Origin: JBLXBZ01 sp048265185
GTDB lineage: Bacteria; Pseudomonadota; Alphaproteobacteria; Rhizobiales; Stappiaceae
Length of the DNA stretch: 64,000 nt
Reading direction: 5' to 3'
Assembly: GCA_048265185.1 (NCBI GenBank)
Contig: JBLXBZ010000002.1
Span: 248,001-312,000 of the forward strand
The position numbers were made by a program, and so were the translations under genes. The notes under the pieces are model-generated. The model was not told the DNA's origin. It ran no database searches and worked only from the letters and a program-made list of their open reading frames with translations. This document shows, piece by piece, positions 42,791-52,354 of this stretch (the stretch's first letter is position 1; each line of letters starts with the position of its first letter).

Positions 42791-43306
42791 ATGCGGAACG
42801 TTGCTCTGCTGGTGGATTCTGTTTCTCTTTGGTTTGGTCGTTGCGCCGCTTGGGCGTATTTCATCATCGCCTTGACCCTCGGTTACGAGGTTTTCATGCG
42901 TTATCTTTTTATCGCTCCGACCATTTGGGCCGAGGAAGTGTCGCGTTTGCTTCTCGTCTGGGCCACGTTTGGCGGCGCGGCGTTGTTGCTGCATCGGCGG
43001 CAACACATCACCATCACCGTGATCACTGACAGTTTTTCCGCGCGCGTTCGTCAAATTCAGGAAGTGGCGGTTCTGCTGTTCATCGGTTGTCTGGCGGTGG
43101 TGATCGTCTGGTATGCGTCCGGTATCGCGCTGGATTCTTTTGAGCGAGGCCGCACGACAGGCTCGATGCTTGACCTTCCCGCATGGTGGGTGGAGGTCGC
43201 GCTTCCTGTATGCTTCACGTTGCTTGGATTGCAAGCTTTTCTGGAAGCGGCCCGGGTCGCTGTTCAAGGGCCGGTGGAGAAAGCTTCTCCGTCGCCTTCG
43301 CATTAA
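42791..43306 (+). CDS. TRAP transporter small permease (DctQ type)
   Basis: A 171-residue inner-membrane protein with four hydrophobic helices. Family pattern: AYFIIALTLGYEVFMRYLF, WAEEVSRLLLVWATFGGAALLLHRRQHITI, then two more helices with PAWWVEVALPVCFTLLGLQ. It links the binding protein and DctM. The start ATG at 42791 is typical in length. The GTG of dctM follows after 15 bases. A 12-pair hairpin precedes the gene. Confidence 0.91.
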   Translation: MRNVALLVDSVSLWFGRCAAWAYFIIALTLGYEVFMRYLFIAPTIWAEEVSRLLLVWATFGGAALLLHRRQHITITVITDSFSARVRQIQEVAVLLFIGCLAVVIVWYASGIALDSFERGRTTGSMLDLPAWWVEVALPVCFTLLGLQAFLEAARVAVQGPVEKASPSPSH

Positions 43307-43321
43307 CCTGGGAGAGGCGCC

Positions 43322-44596
43322 GTGACCACTGTTTTGATTCTGATTTCTCTGTTTTCGCTGTTGCTGGTAGGCATTCCCGTGGCTTTCGCCCTGATGGGGC
43401 TGGGGCTTGGAATGTTGGTTGTGGGAGGCTTTTCGCCGCTGATGGTTCCTCAGGGACTGTTGTCGTCGGCCGACAGTTTTGTCCTTATCGCCGTGCCGCT
43501 GTTTCTTTTGATGTCGAACGTCTTGTTGAAAGGTGGGGTCGGGCGCGATCTCTTCGCCGCCGTGCAAGCGTGGGTCGGGCATTGGCCGGGCGGGCTGGCG
43601 GTCGCCACCATATTGTCATGCGGAATTTTCGCCGCCATCTCCGGCTCTTCCGTGGCCACCGCCGCCACTATCGGCACGGTCGCCATCCCTGAAATGACAT
43701 CGCGCGGGTATCCTCGACGCTTCGTGTTGGGGCTGTTGGCGGCGGGGGGAACCTTGGGCATTTTGATTCCTCCCTCAATTCCAATGATCGTCTATGGCGT
43801 CATTACGGAAGAATCGATCATCTCCCTCTTTCTCGCAGGTGTGGGGCCGGGGCTTCTATTGATGGGGCTTTTCATTGGCTACTCAATGCTGTACGCGCGT
43901 TTCGCCAGTGACTATCAACCCTCGCCAAAAGCGGGGTGGAGTGAGCGAAAAAGCACGTTCCTGCGCGCTTCGCCAACCATCGTTCTCGCGGGCGCGGTGA
44001 TCGCTGGCATTTACGCGGGAATTTTCACGCCCACGGAAGCGGCGGCCATTGGTTTTCTCGGCGCGCTTGTGGTGGTGGGGCCGCTGCTGCGTACATTGAC
44101 TTGGAAAACCTTGCGGGAAGCGGTGCTGGAGTCTATGGCGACCACGATCGCGATTCTGCTGATTGTCGCTGGAGCGAAGGTTTTTGGCAAAGCGATCACG
44201 CTTTACCGAATTCCGCAAGATATCTCCTTGTTCTTGACGGAGCATATTTCAACTACAGGGATGTTCGTCGTCGTCGTCGCATTGGTGCTTCTGGTTATGG
44301 GGCTGGTGCTTGAGTCTCTGTCCATGATGTTGATCATGGTGCCGGTTCTCTCTGGCGCTCTGATGGCGCTTGGTCTTGATCCGATCTGGTTTGGCGTCTT
44401 TTTCGTCATCATGGTGGAATGCGCGTTGATCACGCCGCCGGTGGGGCTGAACTTGTATGTCATACAGGCGGTGGGAAAAGCGAGCATGGGGGATGTCTCC
44501 GCGGGCGTCTGGCCTTTTCTGGTCATGATGCTGTTCAGCGTGGCTCTGATTTATTTGTGGCCGGATTTGGTGCTTTATGTGCCGTTCAGGCTTTGA
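43322..44596 (+). CDS. TRAP transporter large permease (DctM type)
   Basis: A 424-residue inner-membrane protein with about twelve hydrophobic helices forming the sodium-coupled channel. It shows the DctM marks FVLIAVPLFLLMSNVLLKGG, AAISGSSVATAATIGTVAIPEM, AAGGTLGILIPPSIPMIVYG and ECALITPPVGLNLYVIQAV. The start is a GTG at 43322 preceded by a GGGAGAGG site. A lyase gene follows after 68 bases on the same strand. It is a separate set from the dctPQM at 12928-16027. Confidence 0.94.
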   Translation: MTTVLILISLFSLLLVGIPVAFALMGLGLGMLVVGGFSPLMVPQGLLSSADSFVLIAVPLFLLMSNVLLKGGVGRDLFAAVQAWVGHWPGGLAVATILSCGIFAAISGSSVATAATIGTVAIPEMTSRGYPRRFVLGLLAAGGTLGILIPPSIPMIVYGVITEESIISLFLAGVGPGLLLMGLFIGYSMLYARFASDYQPSPKAGWSERKSTFLRASPTIVLAGAVIAGIYAGIFTPTEAAAIGFLGALVVVGPLLRTLTWKTLREAVLESMATTIAILLIVAGAKVFGKAITLYRIPQDISLFLTEHISTTGMFVVVVALVLLVMGLVLESLSMMLIMVPVLSGALMALGLDPIWFGVFFVIMVECALITPPVGLNLYVIQAVGKASMGDVSAGVWPFLVMMLFSVALIYLWPDLVLYVPFRL

Positions 44597-44664
44597 GGGG
44601 CTGGCGATTTGTCCGCTCGTTCGGCTGATATACGCTTGCTTGAGCATATAAAAAGGAATGTTTG

Positions 44665-45537
44665 ATGAGTTCTCCCGCAGCGCGCTTGCGCCTCCATCTG
44701 GAAAAAAACGCCTTGACGGTGATGCCTTGCTGTTTTGATGGCTTGTCCGCAAAAATGATCGGGGACGCAGGCTTTCCCGTAACTTTCATGTCCGGGTTCT
44801 CCGTCTCGGCCGCGCGCATCGGCGCGCCTGACACGGGATTGATCTCTTATGGCGAAATGGTCGATCAGGGGCGCAACGTCTGCGCCGCTAGCTCGGCGCT
44901 CGTCATTGGCGATGGCGATACAGGCTATGGCAACGCCCTCAACGTCAAGCGTACGGTCAAAGGTTACGCTCAAGCCGGGTTCGCCGCGATTATGATCGAA
45001 GACCAGCTTGCTCCCAAACGCTGTGGTCACACGAAAGGCAAGGTGGTGGTGGAGCGCGATCAGGCGATCGACCGGGTGCGCGCCGCCGTAGACGCGCGCG
45101 AGGAAGGCGCGGATATTCTCATATTGGCGCGAACGGACGCGCGTCACGGGCACGGTCTGGACGAAGCGTTGGCGCGGGCGCAGGCGTTCAAGGAGGCGGG
45201 GGCGGATATTCTTTTTGTGGAGGCGCCGAAATCGCGCGATGAGATGGAGCTGATTTGTCGCGAAGCGCCGGGCTGGCATATGGCTAATCTGGTGGAGGGA
45301 GGCGAGACGCCTAACTTGCCGCACAAGGAGTTGGAGGCGATCGGTTATCGCCTCGCCGCTTATCCTTTAACGCTGTTGTCCGCGTCGATGAAAGCCATGC
45401 AACACGCGCTGGCGGCGATGAAGGAGGGGCGGCATCCCGATGAGCTGCTTCTGTCCTTTCCCGAGCTTCGGCGCGCGGTCGGGTTCGACGCCTATTATGA
45501 GGCTGAGAAGCGGTATTCTGACCGGCGCGGCGACTAA
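44665..45537 (+). CDS. Isocitrate lyase/PEP mutase superfamily lyase
   Basis: A 290-residue cytosolic TIM-barrel enzyme. Key residues: GDGDTGYGN near residue 82 with the metal-binding Asp residues, EDQLAPKRCGH near residues 113-122 with the catalytic Cys (about 120), and ARTDARH near residue 154. The KRCGH loop marks C-C bond lyases (2-methylisocitrate lyase, dimethylmalate or other alkylmalate lyase) rather than phosphonomutases. It lies 68 bases after dctM, so the TRAP transporter probably imports its substrate, a 2-hydroxy-dicarboxylate. The exact substrate is not known. The ATG at 44665 has an AAAAGGAA site. Confidence 0.9.
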   Translation: MSSPAARLRLHLEKNALTVMPCCFDGLSAKMIGDAGFPVTFMSGFSVSAARIGAPDTGLISYGEMVDQGRNVCAASSALVIGDGDTGYGNALNVKRTVKGYAQAGFAAIMIEDQLAPKRCGHTKGKVVVERDQAIDRVRAAVDAREEGADILILARTDARHGHGLDEALARAQAFKEAGADILFVEAPKSRDEMELICREAPGWHMANLVEGGETPNLPHKELEAIGYRLAAYPLTLLSASMKAMQHALAAMKEGRHPDELLLSFPELRRAVGFDAYYEAEKRYSDRRGD

Positions 45538-45554
45538 AGGCGGGGCCCACCGGT

Positions 45555-45573
45555 CCCCCCGGCCAAGGGGGGG
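45555..45573. terminator. GC hairpin between the convergent lyase and hisG genes
   Basis: Six C's (45555-45560) pair with a seven-G run (45567-45573) across a six-base loop, 17 bases after the lyase stop. There is no T run. It is a weak terminator candidate in the 58-base gap between convergent genes. Confidence 0.35.
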
Positions 45574-45595
45574 CTTGGCGGGCGCTGCGATCCTC

Positions 45596-46564
45596 TCACA
45601 CCTGCGTCAAGCGGGCTTTGAGAGGATCGAACAGTGGATTGCTGCGGGTGAAAACATAATCCAATACGCTCACCGTAACGGTGTTGGCGCCATGGGCGCG
45701 CAGCACAGCGGCGCATTCGGCCACGTGCCTGGCCGGGCAGTGTATGACCAACGGCCCGCCTGCGGCGGAAGTGAAGGGCGCTTTCGCTCCCAAATCGCGC
45801 ATCGCCTGCAGCGCGGCTTCGGGGTTTGGAACATCGGCGTGAACGCATTTGAGGTTGCGTGCGGTTTCCTCGGCGGCCACCCGGTCGAGAATGGCTTGAG
45901 CGGCGGTGAGCGCGTCGGCGCTCCAATTGGCGGTGAGGGAGGCGGTTAGATGGGCTTGGCTTTCTAGAATCACGCCGCCGTCGAGAATTTTCAGGTTGTT
46001 GGCGGTGAGCGTCGATCCGGTCGAGGTGATGTCGACGATCAATTCGGCTGAACCAGCCGCCGGCGCGCCCTCGGTCGCCCCTGCGCTTTCAACGATCCGA
46101 TAATCGGCGATACCGTGACGGGCGAAGAATTTCCGCGTCAGGGCGACATATTTCGTCGCTACGCGTAAGCGGCGCCCATGACGCGCGCGAAAATCCGAGG
46201 CCATGTCGGCGAAATCGGTGATCGTGGCCACGTCGATCCATGCCTTGGGAATGGCGACGACGACGTCCGCCGCGCCAAAGCCCAGAGGCGAGATCAAATG
46301 CACGCTCGTCTCAGGCGTCGCCATGGTCTCATGCAGAAGATCCAGTCCTGTGATGCCGAAATGCACGGACCCCGCCGCCAGTTCGCGGGCGATCTCGGAG
46401 GCGGAGAGGAAGGCGATTTCCACGCCGTCGACGCCGGCGAGGCGTCCCCTGTAATTGCGCTCGCCGCCGGGGCGCTTGACGCTGAGGCCGGAGCGCTTGA
46501 AAAACGCATGGGTGTTTTCTTGCAAACGACCCTTGGAGGGAATGGCGATTGTCAAAGTGCTCAT
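45596..46564 (-). CDS. hisG: ATP phosphoribosyltransferase catalytic subunit
   Basis: A 322-residue enzyme for the first step of histidine biosynthesis, joining ATP and PRPP. Motifs: TIAIPSKGRLQENTHAFF at the start, GITGLDLLHE near residue 75, and the PRPP loop region ESAGATEGAPAAGSAELIVDITSTGSTL near residue 163. A C-terminal extension follows (about residues 225-322), as seen in Hyphomicrobiales HisG. It is the short type that needs HisZ, whose gene is immediately upstream and overlaps it by four bases. It is the last gene of hisS-hisZ-hisG. Confidence 0.95.
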   Translation of the reverse strand: MSTLTIAIPSKGRLQENTHAFFKRSGLSVKRPGGERNYRGRLAGVDGVEIAFLSASEIARELAAGSVHFGITGLDLLHETMATPETSVHLISPLGFGAADVVVAIPKAWIDVATITDFADMASDFRARHGRRLRVATKYVALTRKFFARHGIADYRIVESAGATEGAPAAGSAELIVDITSTGSTLTANNLKILDGGVILESQAHLTASLTANWSADALTAAQAILDRVAAEETARNLKCVHADVPNPEAALQAMRDLGAKAPFTSAAGGPLVIHCPARHVAECAAVLRAHGANTVTVSVLDYVFTRSNPLFDPLKARLTQV

Positions 46565-47709
46565 GCGTTCCGCCCTCCGGATATCCGGTCCAGCCAGATG
46601 GAAAATCCAATTGCCGGAACGGTTTGGGGCGCGCCCAGGAGTTCCAGTAATTTGTCATAGCGTCCGCCGCCCACCAAGGGGCCTTGATCGAGGGCGTTTT
46701 GCGCGTGAATTTCGAAAACAAAACCGGTGTAATAGTCGAGGCGCCGCCCGAAATCCGCGGAGAAAGTCAGGGACGAAACGTCAATACCTAAATCTTTCAA
46801 TGCGTTAAGGCGCGCTTCAAAGTTGGAGATCGGCTCTGAGAGATCCACGCCGGTTTCCTGCATAAAGCTTTCCAGTTGATTGAGAGCTTTGTCTGGCGCG
46901 CCTGCGATGTCAAGGAAGCGGGCGAGATGGGCGGCCGCGTGATCGCCGACGCCCTGACGGCTGGCCAGAGCCGCTTGTTCAAGAAAACGTTCAGCGATTT
47001 CACCTGCTGTGCGTCCCCCCACGGCTGAAATTCCAGCGATGGACAACAGGTCCTCCACGATGGATTGAGCCGCGTCAGGGTCCGCGCCCTCCAATGCGCC
47101 AATGAAGCCTTGTTTTGCAGCTTGCAGAGCGTCGGGGCGCGTGGCTTCTTCGCCTCCGCCCATGCGCGCTATGGTTTGGTCGAGACGCTCGCGTTCGCCA
47201 AATTGGTCGCGCAGACGCCTTTTCCATACTTGTGGCAGGCCGAGACCGTCCAGAACCGCTATGAAAAGCGCTTCGTCGCCGATGCGAATGGCGACGGGAT
47301 CGCTGGAGAGCTCTTCAAGCGCGCCGAGAGCCAGCGCCAGCGTTTGCGCGTCTGCGACTTCGCAATCTTCACGGCCGAGGCTTTCAATCCCGGCTTGCTG
47401 AAACTCGCCGGTTTGGCCGGAGCGCTGGCGAAACACCGGGCCGGCGTAGCAATAGGACGCTTCACGTTCGGCCGCGCCCGTCTCTAGGTGCAAGCGACAG
47501 ACTGGAATGGTGAAATCCGGACGCAGGCAGAGATCTTGTCCATCCTGATCGGCGGAGAGATACATCCGCCGGCGAATGTCTTCTCCCGTCAAGTCGAGAA
47601 AAACGTCGGCTGGCTGCAGAATCGGCGGATGCACCCGCTCATGACCTTGAGCTTTTAAGTAACGGATCAGGCTGGGTATGCGGTCCTGCATTGGCGCCAT
47701 GTCTTTCAC
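46561..47709 (-). CDS. hisZ: ATP phosphoribosyltransferase regulatory subunit
   Basis: A 382-residue paralogue of histidyl-tRNA synthetase lacking tRNA charging activity. It forms the regulated complex with HisG. It keeps the class II synthetase fold: HPPILQPADVFLDLTGEDIRRRMY, LRPDFTIPVCRLH, SYCYAGPVFRQRSGQTGEFQQAGIE, and a C-terminal FGRRLDYYTGFVFEIHA near residue 315. Its start at 47709 overlaps the hisS stop by four bases (ATGA), so translation is coupled, and its stop overlaps the hisG start in the same manner. Confidence 0.94.
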   Translation of the reverse strand: MKDMAPMQDRIPSLIRYLKAQGHERVHPPILQPADVFLDLTGEDIRRRMYLSADQDGQDLCLRPDFTIPVCRLHLETGAAEREASYCYAGPVFRQRSGQTGEFQQAGIESLGREDCEVADAQTLALALGALEELSSDPVAIRIGDEALFIAVLDGLGLPQVWKRRLRDQFGERERLDQTIARMGGGEEATRPDALQAAKQGFIGALEGADPDAAQSIVEDLLSIAGISAVGGRTAGEIAERFLEQAALASRQGVGDHAAAHLARFLDIAGAPDKALNQLESFMQETGVDLSEPISNFEARLNALKDLGIDVSSLTFSADFGRRLDYYTGFVFEIHAQNALDQGPLVGGGRYDKLLELLGAPQTVPAIGFSIWLDRISGGRNA

Positions 47710-49244
47710 GCCTCCGTCTCGTTTTGATCGGTTTGCGCGGCGGCTCTATCGGCTGCTTGCGCGTTGAGAATGGCGCGCACCGCTTCGACCAGGTCGTCCT
47801 CGCGCGCGGTGACTTGCGCGGGCCGGCTTTCGCGCCAAGTCTGATTGTCGGCGATCTCGGCCGACAGGCGCTTGCCTTCGATGAGATCTTTGATCTGAAC
47901 CTCGCCAGCCTCGCGCTCAACAGAGCCTTGAATGATGGCGCATGGCGCCCCACGACGGTCGGCGTATTGCAATTGCTTGCCGAATTGCTTCGGATTTCCC
48001 TGAAACATTTCCGCGCGAATTCCGGCTGCGCGTAAGGTTTGCGCCATTTTTTGATAGCGCGCGAGGCTTTCCGCATCCCTGTCCATGACGCAAACGACCA
48101 CAGGGCCGACGACATTGGCGTCAGAGATTTTTCCCAAAGTGGTCAAGGCGGCCATGAGTCGGGAAACGCCAATGGAAAACCCGGTGGCGGGAACAGGCTG
48201 GCTCATGAAGCGTGATACGAGACCATCATATCGCCCGCCGCCGCCAACGGAGCCAAAACGCACGGGACGTCCTTTTTCGTCTTTGACTTGAAAGGTCAGC
48301 TCCGCTTCATAAACCGGGCCGGTGTAATATTCGAGACCGCGCACGACGGAAGGGTCGATGAGAATTCTCTCAGGGCCGTAGCCAAGGGCGGCGACCATCG
48401 CGCCGATTTGCTCTAGCTCGTCGACGCCGGCCAGACCTGTGGCGCTGTCGGCGATGACTTCACGCAGATTGGCGATCGTTTCGTCGGCGCCGGCGCCGCC
48501 TGATTGGACGAAAGCCAAAACACGCTCAATGCCGGACGCGTCCAGACCTGCGCCTTTGGTGAAATCGCCGCTTTGATCCTTGCGGCCCTCGCCGAGCAAC
48601 AGTCTCACGCCTTCGACGCCGAATTTATCAAGCTTGTCGACGGCGCGCAGCACTGTCAGCCGGGTTGCCGCGTGTTCGTCTGCGGATAAGCCGATGACCT
48701 CCATGACGCCGTCGAGAACCTTGCGGTTATTGACGCGGATGAGATAATCGCCTCGGTCGACGCCCAGGTTCTCCAGCGTGTCGGCGGCCATCATGCATAT
48801 TTCCGCGTCGGCGGTGACTGACGGAGCTCCAACGGTGTCAGCGTCAAATTGCATGAACTGGCGGAAACGGCCCGGTCCGGGCTTTTCGTTGCGGAAAACG
48901 TAGCCGCAGCGGAAACTGCGATAGGGCTTTGGAAGCTGTTCAAAGTTCTCCGCCACATAACGGGCGAGGGGGGCGGTCAGATCGTAGCGCAGGCTCATCC
49001 ATTGCTCGTCGTCGTCGAGCAGGGAGAATACGCCTTCATTGGGCCGGTCGGAATCAGGTAAAAACTTGCCGAGCGCGTCCGTATACTCCAGCATGGGCGT
49101 TTCAAGCGCTTCAAAGCCATGCAGCTCATAGCTTTTGCGGATGACGCCAAGCATTTCGTCCAAGGAGGCGAGTTCCGCCGGTCCTCGGTCGCTAAAGCCG
49201 CGCGGCGCGCGCGCCGTCAATTTGTTTTTTTTGAGCTTCGCCAT
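47706..49244 (-). CDS. hisS: Histidyl-tRNA synthetase
   Basis: A 512-residue class II aminoacyl-tRNA synthetase. Motif 1 region: HGFEALETPMLEYTDALGK. Motif 2: SFRCGYVFRNEKPGPGRFRQFMQFDADTVG. Histidine motif region: LEYYTGPVYEAELTF. The C-terminal anticodon-binding domain (about 400-490) ends with a linker tail rich in Ala, Asp and Gln. The motif 2 loop is of the alphaproteobacterial/eukaryote-like kind (GRFRQFMQ) rather than the usual bacterial QKGRYREF. This fits with the A73 tRNA-His in the same window. It heads the hisS-hisZ-hisG operon. Confidence 0.96.
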   Translation of the reverse strand: MAKLKKNKLTARAPRGFSDRGPAELASLDEMLGVIRKSYELHGFEALETPMLEYTDALGKFLPDSDRPNEGVFSLLDDDEQWMSLRYDLTAPLARYVAENFEQLPKPYRSFRCGYVFRNEKPGPGRFRQFMQFDADTVGAPSVTADAEICMMAADTLENLGVDRGDYLIRVNNRKVLDGVMEVIGLSADEHAATRLTVLRAVDKLDKFGVEGVRLLLGEGRKDQSGDFTKGAGLDASGIERVLAFVQSGGAGADETIANLREVIADSATGLAGVDELEQIGAMVAALGYGPERILIDPSVVRGLEYYTGPVYEAELTFQVKDEKGRPVRFGSVGGGGRYDGLVSRFMSQPVPATGFSIGVSRLMAALTTLGKISDANVVGPVVVCVMDRDAESLARYQKMAQTLRAAGIRAEMFQGNPKQFGKQLQYADRRGAPCAIIQGSVEREAGEVQIKDLIEGKRLSAEIADNQTWRESRPAQVTAREDDLVEAVRAILNAQAADRAAAQTDQNETEA

Positions 49245-49543
49245 AGTGCCATGTCCATTCAGACCGCTCGGTCGCCGGAGGATCGACGCCTGTCATTTTC
49301 ATTTCTCGTCAAGTCGTGATTAAAGGTGTTTGCACTACCCGCGTCAGCCTTGAAGATATTGCGGTTTCCTAGACGAAAGCGCGCGTGGGGGCAAGGTGTG
49401 GGATATTTAATAGGCGCGCGGTTTTTCAATTACTTGCAATGTGGGAGCGGGAGGGTATGGTGCGCGCCATTTCCGCATGATGCGCATTTGTCGCCAAATT
49501 GTTCGGAATTGGCCAGAGCGCCAGCTTACAGGACGGAGAAAAT

Positions 49544-50743
49544 ATGCTGTCAAACAGCAGTGAAGCGGACGGCGTCTCCATCGGCGCTGAAATAAGCGCC
49601 CCCACGCATTCCGCCAAAGGCGAAGGCGGCGCGGGAAAGCGTTTTACTCCCGCCGTGCTCAGCGTTATTTTGCCAACGTTCAATGAGCGCGCAAATGTGC
49701 CGCTGATCATTGACCTTCTGGACAAAGCGCTTGGCGGGATCGATTGGGAAGTGATCGTCGTCGACGATAATTCGCCTGACGGAACCCATGAGGCGGTGCG
49801 CGAAATCGCCGCGCGCGATCTAAGGGTGAGGCTTATTCACCGGGTCGGCAGACGCGGCCTTTCAGGCGCCTGTATTGAAGGAATGATGGCGTCTTCCGCG
49901 AAATATGTCGCGGTGATGGATGCGGACCTGCAACATGACGAGAGCTTGTTGCCGCGTATGTTCGCGTCCCTTGAGAAAGGGGCGGCGGATCTGGTCGTGG
50001 CCAGCCGGCATGTGGAGGGCGGCGACGTTGGCGATGGATTGTCGGGGATAAGGGCGCTCGGCTCCAAAGTCGCCAATGGGCTTGCGCGGCGGTTTTTAAA
50101 AATATCTTTGAGCGATCCTATGAGCGGTTTTTTCATGATCCGCCGTGAAAAAGTGGAGGCTCTGGCGCCGAAACTTTCAGCTCAAGGGTTCAAAATTTTG
50201 CTGGACATCGTCGCCAGCGCGCGCGGGAGCTTGAAAATTATCGAGATGCCATTTGTCTTTCGCGAGCGTCAACATGGCAGCAGTAAACTGGATACGCTCG
50301 TCACACTCGATTATTTGGGGTTGCTTGTGTCTAAAACTTTTGGCGACCTCGTCTCGGTGCGCTTCCTGATGTTCATGCTGGTGGGCGCTTCCGGGGTTGC
50401 GGTGCATATGGCTGCGCTTTTTGCGCTTCTTGAGGTGAGCGGCATGGAGTTTAAGCTGGCGCAAACCGCGGCGACATTCGTCGCCATGACGACGAACTTC
50501 TACCTCAATAACCGTTTGACCTATCGGGACCGGCGGCTGAAAGGGTTTGACGCGATTCGTGGATTGCTGATGTTCTATCTGGTGTGCAGCGTTGGAGTGG
50601 TGGCCAATGTGGGCGTTGCTAGCTTGATTTACGTGGAAGGCGCCGGGGCTTGGATCACCGGGCTCGCTGGCGTCGCCGGCGCGGCCATGGGAGCTGTGTG
50701 GAACTATGCGGCCAGTTCTGTTTTGACTTGGCGTAAGGCGTGA
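49544..50743 (+). CDS. Glycosyltransferase family 2 (dolichol-phosphate mannose synthase-like) fused to GtrA
   Basis: A 399-residue protein. The N-terminal GT-A domain (about 50-265) has SVILPTFNERANVPLIIDLL, VVDDNSPDGTHE, and the metal motif in VMDADLQHDE. The C-terminal part (about 275-395) has four hydrophobic helices of the GtrA type (FLMFMLVGASGVAVHM, TNFYLNNRLTY). Such enzymes make polyprenyl-phosphate sugars at the inner membrane for later transfer by GT39/ArnT-like enzymes, and one of those follows directly. The ATG at 49544 follows GGACGGAG; the frame extends to 49499. The stop overlaps the next gene by four bases (GTGA). Confidence 0.9.
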   Translation: MLSNSSEADGVSIGAEISAPTHSAKGEGGAGKRFTPAVLSVILPTFNERANVPLIIDLLDKALGGIDWEVIVVDDNSPDGTHEAVREIAARDLRVRLIHRVGRRGLSGACIEGMMASSAKYVAVMDADLQHDESLLPRMFASLEKGAADLVVASRHVEGGDVGDGLSGIRALGSKVANGLARRFLKISLSDPMSGFFMIRREKVEALAPKLSAQGFKILLDIVASARGSLKIIEMPFVFRERQHGSSKLDTLVTLDYLGLLVSKTFGDLVSVRFLMFMLVGASGVAVHMAALFALLEVSGMEFKLAQTAATFVAMTTNFYLNNRLTYRDRRLKGFDAIRGLLMFYLVCSVGVVANVGVASLIYVEGAGAWITGLAGVAGAAMGAVWNYAASSVLTWRKA

Positions 50744-52296
50744 CGAAGCGAGGGCCGGAAATGGGGCGTGAGACGAGAGGCGGCGCTGACGCCAGCGCCT
50801 TGCCGATTTGGCTGCAACCGCGGTTTCTGTTCGTGTTCATTGTTGCGGCGACGCTGCTTCGGCTTTGGGTGGCGGCTGATGCCGGCTTGGCGGAAGATGA
50901 AGCCTATTACCGAATTTGGGGCCTGAATCCTGCGTATGGCTATTATGACCACCCGCCAATGGTGGGGTGGTGGATCTGGCTTGGCCAGCAATTGGCGGGA
51001 GACACGTCGCTCGGGGTGCGCTTGATTGGCGTTTTGGCTTCGGCCGTCGGGTCTTGTGTTATATGGCGAACGGCTTTCCTGCTGTTTGGGCGGCGAGAGG
51101 CGGGATGGTCGGTCCTGCTGTTTAATTCATCTTTGCTGATCGCCGCTGGCAGCGTTGTTATGACGCCGGATTCTCCATCCGTTTTTTTCTGGGGGCTGAC
51201 GCTTTGGGCCATCGCGGAATTGATTCACGATAAAAATGCGAATTGGTGGCTTGTGGTTGGCCTCGTCGCAGGCCTTGGTCTGGAGTCGAAATATTCAGTA
51301 CTGTTTCTGGGCGCTGGGATTGTCTTGTGGCTGATGGTGGTTCCCGGCGCGCGGCGCTGGTGGGGACGGTGGCAGTTGTGGGCCGGCGGCGCATTGGCTC
51401 TGGCCATATTCGCGCCTGTGTTGCTTTGGAACGCAGACCATGAGTGGGCCTCGTTTTACAAGCAGTTTGGCCGGGTGCGACCGGACGAATGGACGATGAA
51501 ATATTTACTGGAGTTCGCCGGCGCGTTGATCGGGTTAATTAATCCATTGACGGCTGTTCTGGTGGCTATCGGCGGAGCGCAGCTGACGCGGCGCGCCTGG
51601 AGGGGCGAACAGGCGGCGAGCCTGATTGTGCTCACCTCAGCGCCGTTTATCGTCTATTTGCTTTTTCACGCCCTTCACGCAAGGGTGCAGGGAAATTGGC
51701 CGGCGCCGTTGTTTCCCGCGTTTTCCATGGCCGCAGCTGTGGCTGCGGCGCATTTGCCGCATCGCTTTTTCAGGCTTTGCGTCTGGACACGCCGCTTGGC
51801 CGTGCCGTTTGGGGTTGTCGCCAGTCTTTTGTTCTACAGTCACGCGGTTGCTCCGCTGAACGACGTGTTGGCGGCGAAGCTTGGGAGAAAAGATCCGGTT
51901 GCGCAAACGCGGGGATGGTCGCAAGTGGGCGACAAGCTGGAGGAGATGGCGCGCAGCGTGGACGCGCGCTGGGTGGCCACGAGCGGGTATGGTTTGACTG
52001 GACAACTCGCTTTCGCCTTGCGCGGCAAACTGCCGGTGGAGCAATTGAACGAACGGGTTCGTTATTTGATGCAAGCGCCGTTGGATGAAGATGTGGTCGC
52101 CGGCGCTGGATTATACGTGAGCGAGAGCCGCAAGGACAAAGGCGAGGCGTGGCTGCGAGAGCGGTTTGGCGAAGTGACGCCTTTGCCCGCAATTACGCGC
52201 GGAGCGAACGGTGCGGCTATCGAAGAGTTGAACGTCTATCTGGTTGGCGCGCCGAAAGGGAATCCTCGAGAACCGGTTCGATTTCATGGGCAGTAA
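50740..52296 (+). CDS. ArnT/PMT-like membrane glycosyltransferase (GT39/GT83)
   Basis: A 518-residue integral membrane protein with about ten to twelve hydrophobic segments. The first lumenal loop holds AEDEAYYRIWGLNPAYGYYDHPPMVGWWIW, the conserved acidic and aromatic region of this superfamily. It also has ALHARVQGNWPAPLFPAFS near residue 310. It should take a sugar from polyprenyl phosphate and add it to lipid A, another envelope glycan or protein, with the sugar donor made by the preceding gene. A hydrophilic C-terminal domain (about 395-518) follows the helices. It starts with GTG at 50740, overlapping the previous stop; ATG 50761 is possible. Confidence 0.9.
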   Translation: MTKRGPEMGRETRGGADASALPIWLQPRFLFVFIVAATLLRLWVAADAGLAEDEAYYRIWGLNPAYGYYDHPPMVGWWIWLGQQLAGDTSLGVRLIGVLASAVGSCVIWRTAFLLFGRREAGWSVLLFNSSLLIAAGSVVMTPDSPSVFFWGLTLWAIAELIHDKNANWWLVVGLVAGLGLESKYSVLFLGAGIVLWLMVVPGARRWWGRWQLWAGGALALAIFAPVLLWNADHEWASFYKQFGRVRPDEWTMKYLLEFAGALIGLINPLTAVLVAIGGAQLTRRAWRGEQAASLIVLTSAPFIVYLLFHALHARVQGNWPAPLFPAFSMAAAVAAAHLPHRFFRLCVWTRRLAVPFGVVASLLFYSHAVAPLNDVLAAKLGRKDPVAQTRGWSQVGDKLEEMARSVDARWVATSGYGLTGQLAFALRGKLPVEQLNERVRYLMQAPLDEDVVAGAGLYVSESRKDKGEAWLRERFGEVTPLPAITRGANGAAIEELNVYLVGAPKGNPREPVRFHGQ

Positions 52297-52354
52297 AATC
52301 GGTCGAATTGCCATGAGGGGTGACAGACGTTCATAAGCGTAATAAAATGCGTTT

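Noticed and set aside
45541..45580. G-rich run as a possible G-quadruplex
   Set aside because: Only one long G tract with C-rich partner is present; a simple hairpin explains it better.
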